Below, in pieces: positions 11,999 through 22,240 of a stretch of DNA of 64,000 bases. The DNA lies in assembly GCA_047495785.1 (NCBI GenBank), contig JBLDXI010000003.1, forward strand, positions 1,054,001 through 1,118,000, read 5' to 3'. The notes under the pieces were generated by a model that saw only the letters and a list, made by a program, of their open reading frames with translations, was not told the origin of the DNA and did not search any database. Every line of letters starts with the position of its first letter. Position 1 is the stretch's first letter. The DNA comes from Lepidodermella squamata. Its lineage: Eukaryota; Gastrotricha. Position numbers and translations under genes: made by a program.

Positions 11999-12659
11999 TT
12001 ACGAACCAGTTTTAACAGCGGCTTTATCATCTTCACCGCCCTCAGCCATAGTTATCGTCGAATTTTCCTCTTCTACATCAGGCGGCGGGGTAGTTTTGAC
12101 TTTTGTCGGTTCAACATCGGCCACTCGATTTCTCGAAGATCGAAGCCGAGCAACAGGTAGGCTTTTATTTGGGATCGGCTCTCGCCGGTCGGTGAGTTCC
12201 GACTCGCCAACAGCCTGGCGAATTCCCGCTATCCGAGCCTCAAGATTCACCTGTTGCGTCGGCACGGCAACTCCAATACTTTTCAGCTCGTTTTCAAGAC
12301 TGCGAACTGTCTCCTTGAGCGCGTCTGAATTGGTCAAATTTCCGAGAAAAATGTATTATACGATTAATATTTTAGCACATCACGACATAGTTAGAATTAT
12401 ACTATCGATTATATTTGAGGTGGAAAATTTAGGAAAAATTACCGATTTTATGCGCGCTTTCCACATCAGGAGCTCGTCCAACGAAATAGAAATTGACCAA
12501 ATAGAACAGACTGGAAATTCCGATTAGGAAGTAGAAAGCAGTCCATATGCCTATTAAAAAATAGCAAAAAACGTCTTTGAATTGTTGTGAATTTTTGAAA
12601 AATTCAAACTTACAAGAAAGCACTTTTCGTAATGGTAGAAAGCGCGCAACTCCCAACAT
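11999..12659 (-). CDS. Unknown small single-pass membrane protein
   Basis: Not recognised. Exons 12614-12659, 12443-12550 and 11999-12324 have GT/AG borders and consistent phases, giving about 159 aa. The N-terminus MLGVARFLPLRKVLS is short and basic. It is followed by one hydrophobic segment, about residues 16-40 (TAFYFLIGISSLFYLVNFYF), then a short coiled coil (ETVRSLENELKSIG). The C-terminal half is hydrophilic and rich in Pro, Glu and Lys. The positive N-flank and the lack of a cleavage site suggest a membrane anchor with the coiled coil on the opposite face. Spacing to the same-strand POMGNT1-like gene is about 490 bp. Spliced structure and sensible composition support a real gene. Confidence 0.65.
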
Positions 12660-13131
12660 TTCGGCATGCCCCGAGAAGCGAAATGCTCCAAATTATCTTG
12701 CCATCAATCACTCGATATAAATCATTCCCTAAAAAATAAAATTAAAAAATTAAAATTTTCATCATCACACGTTTGTTTTCTTTCTTTCCTTCGTAGAATT
12801 CACATAGGGGTAGTAAGTAGTATATCATCATCTCGCTACGCAATTTGATTTCAGTCACAAGAGTCGGGCTAGACATAACATAACATCGAGGCTCTAAAAA
12901 GTATTTTAGCAGCTGAAATGATCATCATTTGTGTCACCTATATATCAAGTGTTCATAACAACTTTTCAAGCCACAGGGATTCAGGCAGTATAATTCAACG
13001 TTATATAGAGAGTTTTCCGCTACAAGACAATTCGTGCGACTCATCATGTTTATATTCATCCGGTTTCTTTTTTCAGCTGATTTTTTCTTTGTATATATAG
13101 GAGAGGAGTGTTTTTGGTGATTGGTGGATTT
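12660..13131. other. Intergenic spacer
   Basis: About 470 bp between the small membrane protein gene and ATP5F1D, both minus strand. AT-rich. No ORF or RNA gene was recognised. Confidence 0.4.
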
Positions 13132-14504
13132 CTAATTGCCGCCCAGGGCCTTGTTGATGGCTTCGAAGGCCTCGACGGCGATCTGCGCCTCGGCCTTGGC
13201 CTTTTCACTGCTCGCCGAGGCGAGTTCACGCTGCGCCTTCGCGAGACCGTCCTTCGCCGCGCTCGCATCCAACTGCTCCAGGGTGAACGCCTCCTCGGCC
13301 AACATCTGGACGGAAGAGTCGGGATTGACAGCTACAGTGCCGCTGCTCACTGCAAAAAAAAACAATTTTTTTTATAAATTACCAAAAATAAAGTTCATTT
13401 TTAAATTTCTAAAAAGTTTCCAAAAATTTCTAAAAATTCGAAACAAATTAAGATCTTCGGATCAACCTGAAAGATTTTTCAGAGGCGGGCTTTCAACACT
13501 TCAAGGTGGGTAGAAGCCTCATTTACGAGTAAAGCCTGAAATTGCGAATTATACAAGAAAAAATTGGCTGATGGCATAGTGAAGCTATAAATCGCTCGTT
13601 TCACTTTCAACTTTATTAAACTAAAATAGAAGCCGATTTCCTAAATTGGAGCAGATTTTCTCATGCCCGGAAATATTATGAAAGTATAATAGCAAAATTA
13701 TATAAATGTGGGTTGAGTAAAAATATTTAGCCTATCAATGATTGCCTTTGCATTTGGGCGTAATTTTAAAAGAATGGTCCAAAACAGTGGATGTGTAATT
13801 AATGATGACTTACCGAAATATTTCTTGCTGGAGCCTTCATTTTCGTGAATGGTAACAACGCCTGGGCGGAGCGCGGCAATGGTGGGCACATGCTCGGGCA
13901 GAATGCCAAAATCACCGCCGAGCGTGGGCACGTCGACTTGGCGCACTTTCGACTTGTTGTAGAACACCTTGCGCAAACAAACACAGCAATTAATATATCA
14001 CAGGTGCATACAAGGTATATGATATCAGTATAATACTTATTATGATCCATCCACCTAACCGTCATTACTTGGCATAGCTTACGCATTAGTAAGTAATTCA
14101 GTAGCAATGACGGGCCGTGTTGCAAACACGACGGCAAGGTAAACAAAATGAAAAAATGACACGTGACAGTTGCAAAAAATTATCAATTTTTTCATTTCAA
14201 AATGTCAAAACGTTGAAAATTCATGAATTAGACTGATCTAGCCGCCAATTGAAACTCAAAATTGCAATAGAATTAAAACAGTTTATGAGCTTTCTAGCTA
14301 ATTAATCCGAATTATATTTGTTTTAATAAATATGATAGTGATAATTATTTATCAATGGAAAATATCTACCTGTTGAGGAGAAGCGAAGGTGAACGCCAAT
14401 TCGGCCATGTTGCGTTTCTGGCTGGCGTTGTTTGCGCTGCCGGCGAGGAACGGCGACGAGCGGCTGGCGATACGGCGGCACGAAACAGCGAGCAGGCGGT
14501 TCAT
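13132..14504 (-). CDS. ATP5F1D: ATP synthase F1 subunit delta, mitochondrial
   Basis: Central-stalk subunit of mitochondrial F1Fo ATP synthase. Exons 14370-14504, 13814-13967 and 13132-13349, phases consistent, give 168 aa, the same length as the human protein. Residues 1 to about 30 (MNRLLAVSCRRIASRSSPFL) are an Arg/Ser-rich mitochondrial presequence. The beta-sandwich domain reads LAFTFASPQQ, VRQVDVPTLGGDFGILPEHV and KKYFVSSGTVAVN, followed by the helical hairpin with EAFTLEQLD. All are close to the human sequence. The protein ends ...EAINKALGGN. The neighbouring spacer of about 1 kb separates it from the regucalcin array. Confidence 0.96.
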
Positions 14505-15489
14505 TATTATAATACTATTACAATTATTATTAATCAGCAATTATATGCCGGCCTTTCTAAACCACAAAAAATATATACAATTTATATTCAGATATTACGA
14601 ACATATAAGGTATAGGAAAAATCATGAGATCTTGATATTTCGAGTTGAAAAAAATCAACAAGGTAAACAAATTGTATCGAAAATAAGAAAATATTAGAAC
14701 TCTTCAATTATTAGAGGTGGGAAATTCAAGTCAAGTATAAAAATGGAAATGAGAATATCAAACTTTTTGGTTGATTCTTACAATTTCCTGATAGTTTTCG
14801 ATAATTATTACCACCACGGTTATAATAAAATCAAAGAAAGACTTGTAAAATCGGCCAATCGGAGCTGTCAATGCAATATTAAAATGCTTATTAATGACGG
14901 CTCTTGGTCGCAATAAATTCGTGTATTCGTTTTGCTGAATTACGATTACTATAAATAAAGGTATAAGGAAACGACGGGCAAGAGTTGTAAACAATAATGG
15001 GGCGAGAGAGAAAATCTATAAAACTCATGCTCAAATAGCAGTTGCTGTGGCTGCTAAACGCCGGCAAACAACGCCGCATAAGCAAGCATTAACGACAGGG
15101 CAAGGTGTGCTCAGCGCCTCTCGCCAGGAAATAAATATAAAATCTATCTATACACAACTGCTATCAAACAGCGGTCAAATGTATATCTATCGTTTCAATA
15201 ATTCTAATAAAACTAATTTTGCAACCAATAAATATCGCCCCATATTTAATCTGAATAATTGCAAAAATGACATTTTACAATAAATTTAAGAAAAATCTAA
15301 AGCATTTATTTAAAATATCAAGTGAAAAATTATCCAAAAAATTGCCAATTTCAAAAATATTATAAAAAAAATATCGCAAGCGGGAAATCACAAATCGAGA
15401 TAATTTTTGGCAAAATCACAATTTTTCGCCTCAATTCATCGCAAGCAATTTTCAACTGCAAATTTCTCCGAATAATTTTGGGCCATAGT
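14505..15489. other. Intergenic spacer left of the regucalcin array
   Basis: About 985 bp, AT-rich, containing the ATP5F1D 5' flank and the 3' flank of the first regucalcin gene. No supported gene. Confidence 0.4.
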
Positions 15490-16534
15490 TTAATAATTAA
15501 GTTTGACGTGATTAGGCGCGAAACCTTTCGCCTGCAGGCCATCGACGCGATACAAATTTCCGCCATCCGCATAGCCGTGGATGGCCCCAATTGTTGTCAC
15601 ATACAACTGATTCAAATGCGGCCCGCCGAAACAGCAAGAAGTCGTAGGCTTGCATGGAATTTCAACACGATCGATCAAATCACCAGTTTCAGAATCGAAA
15701 CTAACAACGTGACCGGCCCCGTAACACGCAACCCACAGCTTACCACTCTGATCAATGGTCATACCATCGGGAACACCCATGAAATAATCAGTTTTCAATT
15801 TCTGAAAATCAACCGCAACTCTACGATTGCCTAGAATAAAATTATTATTCTGAAATTATTTCTAGGATTTTTCATCAAACTCAAGTCTCCAGTCTTTTCA
15901 TCGTAGTTGTAAGCGTAGATAACTCTAGGACCAGTATCGGCAAAATACATGGTGCGATTATCTGGGGACCAATCGATTCCGTTCGCTAAATCAATATTTC
16001 CATCCATTTTTCGAACTTTCGCTGGATTCGCGCCTTGAAATTCGGCGCTATACAACGACCCCGCGCCCAACGGGTCGGGGCATAACTTTTCGGCATTCCA
16101 ACCTAGTGGCATAGTTCCAAACCAGAGCCGGCCTGATCTATCAGCCTTAGCATCGTTCGACCTGGTTTGGACGGGATGGTCTGTCTCATACGTGCCTAGA
16201 ACAGCCTCCTCTTTAAACGTTTCGCCATCCCAGAAAATCTTATTCAAAGTACGGCCGCATGTTAGGATGAACACATCATTTTCATCCGTAGGAATAGCTG
16301 CGGTACAAAACTCTCGATCTTCATGTAAAAATGAAGTTAAAAATTTATGTATTTCAAGATAAAAATACCAGTGAAAGTATGGCTCTTCAACGTGTTGGTT
16401 TTTTCGTCGTATTGATGCAGACCAGCTGGCCCAGCGATGTCAACAAATGTCAATTTGCCTGATTCTGGGTGATAAATAGGCCCTTCGCCTATGTTTGTCA
16501 GGCGACTAAATAATTTCTCAACCTTAACTTCCAT
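15490..16534 (-). CDS. Regucalcin / SMP-30 gluconolactonase family, copy 1
   Basis: Six-bladed beta-propeller metal-dependent lactonase. Exons 16369-16534, 15881-16318 and 15830-15490 join in phase 1 both times and give 314 aa. The metal ligands known in human regucalcin are present: Glu in IGEGPIYHP (residue 17), Asn in LANGIDWSPDNRTMYF and Asp in GVPDGMTID. The substrate-site Asn in RSNDAKADRSGRLWFGT is present too. No signal peptide, so probably cytosolic. It ends GFAPNHVKLNY. Closest to copy 2 in sequence (shared PIYHPE, QAKGFAPNHVKL). The substrate (aldonolactone, phosphotriester or other lactone) cannot be told from sequence. Confidence 0.93.
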
Positions 16535-16878
16535 GAAAGATATATTTCTAAGAGATGCTAAGAATGCATTTTAAATGAAATTTGTATAAGCCTGCAAGCT
16601 CTACTAAATTTTACCATATAATATCACCTAAAATTCATCTGAAAATTTGAAAAATTCGAAATTTTAGAAATTTCTTAGGATGACCATAATTTTGAAATAA
16701 ACATTACTTTGAAAATTTCGATTAAATATCTCTGGTTCCAACAATATCGAAAATTCAACAATAAATCAACTATGAAAAAAGGATTAATATAGATTAATTA
16801 TTTTTAAAAGCAATAGGAATAAATTGATTTGGCTGCAAGCTTATAATTTAAAATAAAGTTGTCCGATTGGGATTGTCT
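16535..16878. other. Spacer between regucalcin copies 1 and 2
   Basis: 344 bp of AT-rich sequence; nothing recognised. All spacers within the array are short (about 110-350 bp). Confidence 0.4.
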
Positions 16879-17916
16879 TTAAATATCTAGTTTCACGTGG
16901 TTAGGCGCAAAACCTTTAGCCTGAAGGCCATCAACTCGGTACAACTGCCCACCATCAGGATTTCCGACAGCAGGCCCGATAGTTGTAACATACAACTGAT
17001 TCATATTCGGCCCACCGAATACTAAAGATGTCGTAGTATGGCACGGGATTTCAATTCGATCCAGCAAATCCCCAGTTTCTGGGTCGAAACACGCCACCAA
17101 ACCGGCACCGAGACATGCCACCCACAATTTGCCAGTGGTATCAACCGCCATACCGTCCGGCTTTCCCATATTGATACGAATTTTGACGTCATCAAAATTA
17201 ACGGCAATTCTGCGATTTTCTAAATATTTCGCAAGAATATAGGGAAAATAAATTAAGATAGAAATTACTAATATCCCCAGTCCTTTCGTCGTAATCATAA
17301 GCATAGACCACCCTGGGTACCGAGTCTACGAAATACATGGTCCTGTTGTCTGGGGACCAGTCTAGGCCATTCGAACATTCAAAATTTCGATCCATTTCTC
17401 GAACTACGGCCTGATTTTTGGCGTGAAACTCGGCGCAAAACAACGATCCAGCGCCTTTAGGTTCAGGGCGTGATTCTTCGTCATTCCAAAGCGCCCCAAT
17501 CGTGCCAATCCACAACCGGCCATTTCTATCGGCCTTTGTATCGTTAGTTTTGGCTGGCGACTTCGGATCCAAAGACCATAAAATACCCTCGTCTCTAGCC
17601 TCGGAGCCGTCCCAGTAGAATCGATGCAAATTTTGGCCACAAGTTATGACATAGGTATCCTTAACATCAGTAGGAATAGCCGAGGAACATGCATCGCGAT
17701 CTAGAATTATTGATATTCAAATATACCGAATTTTTTAATGAAATTCTAACCGGTAAATTTGTGACTCTTCAATTCGTTTGTTTTCGCGTCCAATTGGTGT
17801 AAATAGGGCGGACCTCTTATGTCGACGAAAGTCAATTTTCCAGTCTCAGGGTGGTAAATCGGACCTTCTCCCAGATTCGTCAAGCCAGTGAATAAAGTCT
17901 CAACTTTGCAACTCAT
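16879..17916 (-). CDS. Regucalcin / SMP-30 family, copy 2
   Basis: Exons 17751-17916, 17269-17700 and 16879-17219 have intron positions and phases identical to copy 1. 312 aa. Ligand motifs are intact: LGEGPIYHPE, CSNGLDWSPDNRTMYF and GKPDGMAVD. The loop reads KTNDTKADRNGRLWIGT; the Arg usually two residues before Asn is Lys here. Third-exon length (341 bp) equals that of copy 1, so these two are sister duplicates. Confidence 0.93.
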
Positions 17917-18086
17917 TTCTTCTAATAAAAACTATAAATTTTCGAAGTCGAAAAATTCAGATCTTAATACGAATTTCAACTTCATACGAATCCGGCGCTG
18001 CAGTATTCTCGGTAGGATTCAAAAACTTAGGTGGAATTCATCGAAACATATTGAGCAACAAATTGATAGCTTTTGCATACGTTCGA

Positions 18087-18221
18087 TTATTCGTTGAATT
18101 GGTGAAAACAAGGCGGCCCAGTGCAGTCCACGAAAGTCAGTTTCCCCAATTCAGGGTGGTAAATAAGACCCTCCCCAGCATTTGTCAAGAGAGAAAATAA
18201 ATTCTCAACTTTATAATACAT
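18087..18221 (-). pseudogene. Orphan regucalcin first exon (relic copy)
   Basis: Starts ATG at 18221 and reads NLFSLLTNAGEGLIYHPE...KLTFVDCTGPP, matching exon 1 of copies 1 and 2. It stops (TAA, 18087-18089) after 44 codons, just before the place where the others have their first splice donor. GEGP has become GEGL. No exon 2 or 3 follows before the end of copy 2 at 17916, so it is a truncated duplicate, although its reading frame is still open. Confidence 0.85.
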
Positions 18222-18329
18222 CTGTTTTCCAAGAAAGTGAGTAATTTTTTTAAATAAATTTCAATACTTTTTCAAAATAAATTAAACCAAAATAATTAAA
18301 AAAAAATACGAAAAAGAGATTCGCGTTAA

Positions 18330-19622
18330 TTAAAACTTGAATCGATTTGTGAGTAGGCCATGAACATTCAAACCATCAACCCGGTAGATTGATCCGCCAT
18401 TTACATAACCCTTATTCATTGTGGTCACGAACAGCTGATTGAGATGAGGCCCACCGAAAATGCACGAAGTTATGCCGGTCGTAGGGAAGGTGATTCGGTG
18501 GAGGAGCTGGCCGGTTTCGACATCGAAGCGGCAAATGCTCGACGCAAAATGATAAGCGACCCATAGTTTGTTGTCTGCATCCATCGTGCAACCGTCTGGT
18601 AACCCAAAAGCTACTTGAGAGTCCAATGTCCCGAAATCAATCGCAACTTTTTGATTTTCTGTAAAAAATTGAGGCAATTTTAGAGGGTGTTATTCAAAAA
18701 TTACAAAAATATTCGATTAATTCAAAACAGAGCTTTTCTAGATCAATTATAGCAGCAATTTCCAAGCCAAACAAAAGCTGATGAGACGGTAAATTGTATT
18801 TCTTTTTCTTTCAAGCTGAATCCCAAGACATGAGTGTCCAAAATTACCTCATCTAAAAACTTTGTTTGGAAGTAAAAAATGTTCATAATTTTTTTTAAAT
18901 TTTCGATAATCATTTTTTATCCTGGCTTTTTCCAACTAGCCTAAAACTACTGCAAAATGAGATGGAAATCGCAGAAAAGAATTTTACCAATATTTCCACT
19001 AGATTCGTCATAATTAGCCGTATAAACAACTCGTTTCAACGAATCGACATAAAAAATCGTGCGATTATCGACCGAAAAGTCGATACCATTCGCCATTTCC
19101 AACGGGCCACTAGCCGCGATCTCGGCTAACAAACTGGTCGAATTCATCGAGTAAAGCTTGCCAAAGACTGCGACAGGAGCATTCGGCATAGTCATATCGC
19201 CAACTGAGCCGGCCCACAAGCGGCCCGATCGGTCAGCAGTTCCGTCGTTGAATCTCGAGCCGAGATTTGGATCCAACGAAACTAGGACTTGGAAATTCGA
19301 CGGATTCGAAAAATTAAAGTCAATCACGTCTTTCCCAGCCAAAACAATGAAACGGTTCTTCTCTGAGGCAGGGTGCGCCAAAGAAATTAGAGATCGCCCT
19401 AAAAAAAAATCAGTACAAAAATTTCGAAAAAATACAGTAGTATTTCAACTCACCAGGAACAATAGCTGAGCATGATTCGCCAGTAATAACGTTGAATTTA
19501 CAGATTCGAGACTCGAGACAGTCTACAAATGCGAGTTCGTTCGAGTCTTCAAGCCAAACCGGACCTTCCCCCATCGAATTAACGGCGTCTTTAATCAGAA
19601 CCGAAACTTTAGCTGCAGTCAT
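18330..19622 (-). CDS. Regucalcin / SMP-30 family, copy 3
   Basis: Exons 19454-19622, 18988-19398 and 18330-18658, phases 1 and 1. 302 aa. Ligand motifs: MGEGPVWLEDSNELAF, MANGIDFSVDNRTIFY and GLPDGCTMD. The substrate loop RFNDGTADRSGRLWAGS is close to the human RFNDGK form. It groups with copy 4 (both have VDNRT, PDGCTMDA, SIYRVDGLN and LLTNR). The active-site glycine-rich region is intact and no frameshift is seen. The second intron carries about 330 bp with no ORF. Confidence 0.92.
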
Positions 19623-19847
19623 TTTTAATTAATAAAATCAACTATATTACAAATGATCAAAATTATAGAAATAAATTATTGGCACATCGTGATTGAGAGA
19701 AATTGAAGTAGATACGCTAACTGCTCAAAGCTCAGTTTTAGCAAGCACCAATTGTTGAAAAATCGCTGATTAAAATCGCGTTGAAAAGCTGGAAGCCAAT
19801 TTTCGAAATATCAGCTGAGTCATAATTGTTAGAAATATCCATTTCGT

Positions 19848-21130
19848 TTAGATTTTAGGGGCTTTCGCGCGATTCGTCAACAGGCCTTTAGTGTTAAGGC
19901 CATCAACACGGTAAATCGAGCCGCCATTTTCGTAGCCACGATTAGCGGCCGTGACAAACAGCTGATTTAGATGTGGCCCACCGAAAACGCAAGAAGTAGT
20001 ACCCTGCGAGTCGAAAGTGATGCGCTCAATGATTTGGCCAGTTTCAACGTCGAAACTGCACACGCAAGAGCCGAAATAGCACGCGACCCATAGCTTATTG
20101 TTAGCATCCATCGTGCAACCATCTGGGATGCCAATGTCGACCTTAGCGCCACATTTCGTAAAATCAACTGCCACTCTTTGCTTACCTAGTGAGATTTTTC
20201 AAATTAGCCGAGGCATCAAAAGACGATTGAAAGTTTGAAAAAAATACGACCAAAAATAGTAAAATTAATGAAAATCAGTAAAAACTAAAATTCAAGGTAG
20301 CTTTGGCATGAGAAGCCGATGCGTTTCGAAAAATGTTTAAAAATGTCTCAAATCTCAAATTCTAAGCAAAGGAATTCCTTAGCGAAAAATTAAAGTTTTC
20401 AGAAAATTTCAAAAATCAATTTAGAAAAAATTGATTTGATAATCCATTTTCGCGTAGAAATTTGTAAGCTAAAATTACTGATATCTCCAGTTGCCTCGTC
20501 GTAATTAAAGGCAAAGACCGATTTCTTGACCGAATCAATGAAAAACATGGTGCGATTATCGACCGACCAATCGATGCCATTGCCCAAATCAACCGGGGCC
20601 GAATTAGCCTTACGATTCGAAATAACCTCGCCATCGCTGCCGATATCCATTGTGTAGATAGCAGCAAGCCCAGATGGGACGACACCCGGCGACGATTCTT
20701 CACCCATCGAGTCGGACCAAATACGACCAGATCGGTCGGCGGTGCCGTCGTTCAGCCGCGTATCAACGCCAGCTTCAACCGAAGCTAGCACTTTGAACCC
20801 GGATGGGTTGTCCCAATCGAATGCGATAATATCCTTGCTACACAGACCGATAAATCGCTCCTTTTTCGTAGTAGGGTGGCCCAAACTCAAACATTTCACA
20901 CCTTATTGAGGGGAAAACCACATTTTTCTCAAATTTTAGGAATTTTTTTAAATTGAACCTGGAATGACGATTTCGCGCCATTCGTTGGTTTCATGGTGGA
21001 CACGGACGAATTTCGACTCGGAAATGTCGATAAAGCCCCACTCGTTGGTGTCATCTAACCAAACTGGACCCTCGCCGACCGATTTTACGCGACCCTTGTG
21101 CAAAATGTGAACATTGATCCCACTCGACAT
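19848..21130 (-). CDS. Regucalcin / SMP-30 family, copy 4
   Basis: Exons 20959-21130, 20479-20901 and 19848-20185; intron positions conserved. 310 aa. Ligand motifs: VGEGPVWLDDTNEWGF, LGNGIDWSVDNRTMFF and GIPDGCTMDA. The loop is RLNDGTADRSGRIWSDS. The first donor is GTTCAA, weaker than the GTAAG/GTGAG used elsewhere. Sister of copy 3. No signal peptide. Confidence 0.92.
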
Positions 21131-21248
21131 CTTTATATAATTTTCTATACAATAAAATCAATCAATTTTAAGATGCTGAAATCATATGTAATATCTCAAT
21201 TAATTCGAAAATCAAAAATAATTTACTCAATCACGATGAAAAAATTAT

Positions 21249-22240
21249 TCAAAATAAAGCTTTGTAGCTGGGAAAACCATTAACTTGCAAGCCCTGGACG
21301 CGAAACAAACTTCCGCCGAGTTCATTACCCGAAATTCCGTTTTCACAAGCACTTGTGACGTACAACTCATTCAAGTCCGGGCCGCCAAAGCAGCAAGACG
21401 TGACGCAAGCGGTCGGCAGAGGGATTCTTTCAATCAACCGCCCAGTTTCAATGTCAAAACACGCAACGCATGAGCCGTAGTAGCAAGTCGACCACAAATG
21501 GCCTCGATTGTCAATGCAACACCCATCTGGCACCGAATTATCTCGAAAAACTGACTCGCAATCACGCGGTAACTTGTTAAAATCGATACAAACGCGTTGG
21601 TTTTCAATAGTTCCAGTCGAATTATCGAAATCAAATGCGTAAATGACTCGTTTAATACTGTCGGTGAAAAACATGGTTCGATCATCCCGGGTCCATTCGA
21701 GACCATTCGACAAATCAACAGGTATAGTTGGCATTTTGTCCAATTTTTCGCCGTCTAATCGGAATAAAGAACCCATTCCAGGTGTAACTTGGCCCTCGGA
21801 GTTGACTTCACCCCGAGATCCGAACCAAAAACGACCCTTGCTATCGGCTTTCGCGTCATTTGCCCTCGATCCTGTGTCTAAATCGAATTCGGCCACAATT
21901 TTGTAATTTTCAGTCGACCAATTGTAACGCAAAATTTGCTGGCCGCTAGGTATTAAGAATTCATCCGGGTTGCTCGTAGGAAACGTGACAGTTATACCAG
22001 GTCGGTCTATTCAATATAAATTGAGTTATTTTTTTCAGCGCAAAACCGCAAAAATTAACCAGCGACGACTTTCTTCTTCAGAATACCAGTATCGCGTTGA
22101 AAACGGTAGAAAGATGAAGTCAAGAAGTCGATGAAGGCCAACTCGCTGCATTCAGGCAACCAAACTGGGCCTTCGCCGCAAGTTGTCGTAAGGCATGAGA
22201 ATAAGATTTCACTTTTTACCCCAGGGATATCGTAAGGCAT
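21249..22240 (-). CDS. Regucalcin / SMP-30 family, copy 5 (second intron lost)
   Basis: Two exons only: 22060-22240 and 21249-22006. The second exon runs straight through TGTIENQRVCIDF, where all other copies have an intron after the third residue of this block. 312 aa. Ligand motifs are intact: CGEGPVWLPECSELAF, LSNGLEWTRDDRTMFF and SVPDGCCID. It is the most divergent copy and the first of the array in the transcription direction. The first donor is GTTAAT. Confidence 0.92.

Noticed and set aside
11994-12527. 177-codon plus-strand ORF
   Set aside because: It overlaps two exons and an intron of the small membrane protein gene. The minus-strand exons have GT/AG borders and consistent phase, while the plus ORF is Ser/Thr-rich shadow sequence running through an intron.
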